Assembly (NCBI RefSeq): GCF_029227915.1
Contig: NC_079879.1
Coordinates: 26,974,501 to 27,038,500 of the forward strand
Direction: 5' to 3'
DNA: 64,000 nucleotides
Origin: Hydractinia symbiolongicarpus
Taxonomy: Eukaryota > Cnidaria > Hydrozoa > Anthoathecata > Hydractiniidae
Shown piece after piece: positions 60,130-64,000 of this stretch. Within the stretch, counting starts at the first letter, position 1, and each line of letters starts with the position of its first letter. The notes below the pieces were generated by a model. The model searched no databases. It was not told where the DNA came from and saw nothing but the letters and a program-made list of their open reading frames with translations. The position numbers and the translations under genes were made by a program.

Positions 60130-63100
60130 ATGGCGTCTCTTGCTCGAACTGCTCTCCAAAGGAACATCCAATCTGTATGTGTTTATTTACTTTTTAAACG
60201 CAATTTAGGCTCCTACTTACTTCCATTTTTTTACCTTTTTCTTAATTAAAAGTATTAGTTGCAGTGCCACATAGTAGTAAGGGGAAATCTCGATTTTGAA
60301 ACGGAAAACGTTGCAAAGTTTTCCTCGACTGATGACCAACCATGACAAATAAAGCCTTGATTGTCTCCTAATTTGTTCTGAATAATTAATAATCAATTTT
60401 TAGATAGAAAGAGAGTCTAAATTTCGCCTGAAAAAGCCTGCATCCATTTAAAAAATTATAAAACAAAACATACTTTTTTAGGTGTAGTAAAGCATCATTG
60501 CGTTATCTAAGAACCCTACAGAAACTTACTATGTCAGAAAAACACAGCAAACATTACTTTGCCCATCAAAACAAAAATTGCGGGGGATAAATGTGTTTTA
60601 TAGTGATTAATGTTTTATTAACAGCAAGACATCGAACCACGAGGGTGCCGATAAGCTACGAGGGTGCCGATAAGCCGCATACGCCGTAAAAAGTGCGGGC
60701 GTTTTCGGGCGAGTTCGGCGTTTTTAAAAAAAATCAGGTATTTGTCCCAAAAAACCTGCATAGTCCCGAACAATGCCCGAAAAAAAAAGATTCACCATAA
60801 ATGACTCTCGAAGAATTATTTAAAAAAGTATAAAAATTAATGAAGCGATTACAGTGCACTTAAAACTTTGAGGCCAAATAACTTGGAAACGAGGTGGTGA
60901 CGTCAATGATTTTTCATAGTGTGGGTAACTAGGGACCACCTGGGACCAATTTGGGTAAGTTTTCTAAACCTGGGTTCCCGAATCCGTTTCGGAATGGAAA
61001 TCAAAGAACCTTCAAACCCTAATATCTCTGCAACAGTTTGTCAAAAGTACACGATCCTGTACATTTTCTTGATCAACGTTTCAAAATCTATACAATGAAA
61101 GCAACAGGTATAAAAATTTCTAAAGAAAATATTTTGGGTTTTGATGGGCCATTGCTGACTTCAGTAGAATTTTTAAACCATTATATCTCATTAACTGGTC
61201 ATCAAAACCGCACGATCATATACATTTTCTTGATCAGCACTTTAAGCTCTACATACTGGAGGCAACAAATAAACTAAATTTTGACAAAAAATTTTTTAAT
61301 TGCACTCCAAAAAAACTAAAACAACCTATTTTCCCATTGTCCTTCAGCCTAAGTGGATTTCTCCACAGACCTGATCGACTAGTACTATAATAGAAGATTA
61401 AAGCTCTTTTGAGAGATTTGCAAGTTTTCCTGGGATGTTATTACTGATGCCTACGTGTCAAGAACATATTCAAGCCTGGAGGTAGGTATCTGGATCTCAT
61501 ATTTTTCTATAATTGGTTCACTATACTGGTTCCCAAATATAAATAACGTGCCAAGGTAGATGATAAATTGCCTCTTATTTTGTAGCCTTTTTTGTTTGCT
61601 TTGCTACTGAGAACAAGGTTTAAAGTCCAACTTGCACCACCACAGTAGGAAATTAAAGATCATCTTAATTCTGAAATCGCATATTTACTCAACATAAAAG
61701 TTTTAAAGGAGTTTGCAATGAAAACATATTCTGTCAAGAGATGCTTGGTGCATTTTTAGAGCATCTGTAACCACGAAATTCAAATTTTCAACTACAACCT
61801 CAAAGGTGCAGCCACTGAGAAATATACTAGTTGATAAGGCTCATGGAGAAATCCACTTAGTCAGAAGGATAATGGAAAATAGGTTGTTTTAGATGTTTTA
61901 ATGACATCAGCAACGCACCACAAAAAAAAATTAGAACTTTGTTTTCGCGTTGCCTCTATTGTGTAGAGCTTAAACACTGATCAAGAAAAATATATATGAA
62001 TCATGTGCTCGTGATAAACGGTTAATGAGATATAAGTTTTTTTTAGGAAATTAGTAGCCCTGTTGTCTTTATCGTGTATAGATCCTAAAATGATGAAGAG
62101 AATGTTTAAGATGGAACCTTTTGAAAAACGGTTATGGGAATGTTGAGGTTTAAAGGTTTTTTGATGATGTCATCAACCCGGTCATTCCGAAATGGATTCA
62201 GGGACCCAGATTTGGGAAAATTACCCAAATTGGTCCCTAGTTACCCACATGGTGAAAAATGACTGACGTCACAACATTGTCTTTATAACCTTTTATGTGC
62301 TCTAAAGTAAATTAGATGCCTGTTTACAGCATGCTACTAATTTTATTTTTTTAATGCTTGCCTTATATAAAACTCTTTTATAAAAAAATGATCTTGCTTT
62401 CTTGGTTCTGTTTTGCTAAATAACTAGCCATTTTTCTAAATGTATTTTGACAACTCTCTAACTAATAAAATATTCAAAATTAACTACTTTTTAATATTCT
62501 GCAAATTCTTTTTTTTAGGTCAGACACTTCAGTGGCAGTCTTGCAAGGTGTCAACTGGAGCAGGTAAGGAAACACACCTGTCGAAAGTGATTTTAAAGTA
62601 GGAGTATAAATAATTCCAAGTTCTTATTCTTCTTTAGGCTCCTATTAAAGTGTTTGGTGTGGAAGGCAGATATGCTCATGCACTGTTTTCAGCAGCCAGC
62701 AGAAGTAATGCACTGGATAAGGTTGAAGGAGAATTGAAACAAGTCCAGGTATGTACTTTTTGTCAACATCAGTAAACATATTTAGGATTGCCACTGTAAT
62801 CTATGTTTTAGGGATTGTTAGAATTAATTTGCTTGGTACATCTCTCTGACCGACTTTTGGGGTGGGTGAAGTGTGGGTGGAAATAAAAAGAATATATATT
62901 AACCAGGATTGTTGAGTAAAGTGAAATCTTTCTGACAGAAGGTGACTTTTAGAACAAGCACCTACTTTTCTTAAAAAACCCTACTCCAGATAATTTCATT
63001 CACAATTCATGATTCTTGAAAACTTAGCTACTGCAAGTTTGAAGTGTAACGTGAGTATGTTACACTTTAAACTTGCAGTGGCTAAGTTTTTAAAATTTGT

Positions 63101-64000
63101 CACAAGAATTGCCAAATTAAGTTCGTATGGTGGGAGAAATGAACATTTGAAATGTGTGTTTAAATGTTTTTTTTTGGTTTTATGTCATGGCAGCCCGAAG
63201 TCCTTTAATTTTTATATTTGTGCACTTTATATATAATATCTTTTTGGCGCCTCACAGAATCTGAAACCTACAAATTACAAAAAAAACTAAGCCTGTTTAT
63301 TATCAAACAACTCTCCTGTGTCAGCACAAAATTACTCAAAATGCGACTTCTGTTGTACGTTGTACAAATATTGGTTTTAATTTTAAAACCAATTTTTTTA
63401 TAGACAGCATATTTTACAACCAATAACAAATATATATTTTTAGGATATGTTGAATACAGATGCTAAATTAGCTGGTTATTGTAACGACCCTACTGTAAAT
63501 AAACTGGATAAATTTGGTAAGAAATATTTTTATTGTGATAACTTGTAAATGTCGATTTGCAAGCCTATAAATTTTTCTTCTGTCGTGTTTAGATGTTATT
63601 ACCCAGGTTATGAAAAGTCAAAAATTTTCAGACTTAACCGTGAATTTCATGGGTAAGTGCGGTATTTTGACTGAATTTTTCTCTCCAACTACAGCTTGAA
63701 TTTTCCAGTTTTTATTTGTCATTTTTTGTACAGGTGTATTGGCCGAGGGCAATCGCTTAAAAAGAGCCCAGGGTATTATTGGTGCTTATGAAAAGATTAT
63801 GAGAGCTCGTCGCGGTGAAGTAGACTGTACAGTAACAACAGCTAAAGTAAGTTTTAATTGGTAATGTTCGTAAGCCGTATCATTAGGTCAACTTTAATGT
63901 TGTTGTTGTTGTTTTTAGCCGATAGACGCGACAACAATGAAAAGTTTAACTAGCACTTTACAGAAGTTCATTAAACCAAACGAAACGTTAAAAATTGAAA
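60130..64000 (+). CDS. ATP5PO: Mitochondrial ATP synthase subunit O (OSCP), 3'-partial
   Basis: Exons 60130-60174, 62519-62563, 62638-62748, 63444-63516, 63593-63652, 63734-63846 and 63917 to the window end; GT-AG joins in phase. OSCP links the F1 head to the peripheral stalk of the inner-membrane ATP synthase. Exon 1 gives a mitochondrial targeting peptide ([15 protein letters not shown], arginine-rich, no acidic residue). Mature-like sequence starts near [20 protein letters not shown], the OSCP hallmark, and continues with [19 protein letters not shown] and [16 protein letters not shown]. The C-terminal domain is cut off. The start sits in CAAGATGGCG. Intron 1 (2.3 kb) holds a large palindrome. 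Confidence 0.96.
60639..60676 (+). repeat. 19-bp direct tandem duplication
   Basis: ACGAGGGTGCCGATAAGC occurs twice back to back in OSCP intron 1. Confidence 0.9.
60897..62272. mobile_element. 1.4-kb imperfect palindrome (fold-back element) in OSCP intron 1
   Basis: The arms, about 60897-61394 and 61830-62272, are mutual reverse complements over most of their length with many substitutions. Matching anchors: GTGACGTCA outermost, GGTAACTAGGGACCA, CATTATATCTCATTAAC against its mirror near 62020, AAGCTCTACA, ACAACCTATTTTCCCAT and AAGTGGATTTCTCCA innermost. The left arm also carries an internal direct duplication (about 61045 and 61210, TACATTTTCTTGATCA). No coding region. Confidence 0.85.

Overview
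The window is eukaryotic nuclear DNA. It is AT-rich, its genes are split by short GT-AG introns, and its intergenic DNA and introns are full of inverted-repeat elements. Animal gene families (cathepsin O, MFSD10, XPNPEP1, BTB proteins, mitochondrial OSCP), a Pao/BEL retrotransposon and a decayed multicopy gene of a kind I associate with cnidarians suggest an invertebrate, probably a cnidarian (hydrozoan-like). The taxon is an inference, not something the sequence proves.

Layout. 3-11131 (+): cathepsin O-like protease, 5' end outside the window, 11 exons traced. Its eighth traced intron carries a 5.7-kb Pao/BEL element (2895-8600) with identical LTRs, a GAGTA target duplication, an intact pol reading frame and a gag region replaced by an inverted copy of the element's own 3' end. 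13589-19085 (-): MFSD10-like transporter, 12 coding exons; its last intron hosts an intronless gene for a very acidic protein on the other strand (13999-14907). 19784-21163 (-): single-exon BTB/POZ protein resembling BTBD8. 21.2-34.6 kb: gene-poor, with a decayed minus-strand gene (26.3-28.65 kb), a possible small secreted protein, a fold-back element (29.4-30.9 kb) and a Tc1/mariner scrap. 34640-35575 (-): orphan single-pass membrane protein. 38500-41850 (+): secreted TIM-barrel glycoside-hydrolase-like enzyme, 4 exons. 43155-53650 (+): Xaa-Pro aminopeptidase 1, 21 exons. 53.7-60 kb: several MITE-like elements. 60130-64000 (+): mitochondrial ATP synthase OSCP subunit, cut by the window end, with a 1.4-kb imperfect palindrome in intron 1.

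The genes are ordinary neighbours rather than a pathway: lysosomal proteolysis (cathepsin O), cytosolic peptide trimming (XPNPEP1), glycan hydrolysis, transport and respiration. I see no operon, CRISPR array, tRNA or rRNA gene. The exon models were built by hand from splice sites, reading phase and remembered family resemblance; no search was run. The most unusual structure is the self-inverted, gag-less BEL element; next are the nested acidic gene, the orphan receptor-like protein, the glycosidase and a 25-bp block shared between the OSCP upstream region and a site 3.4 kb away.
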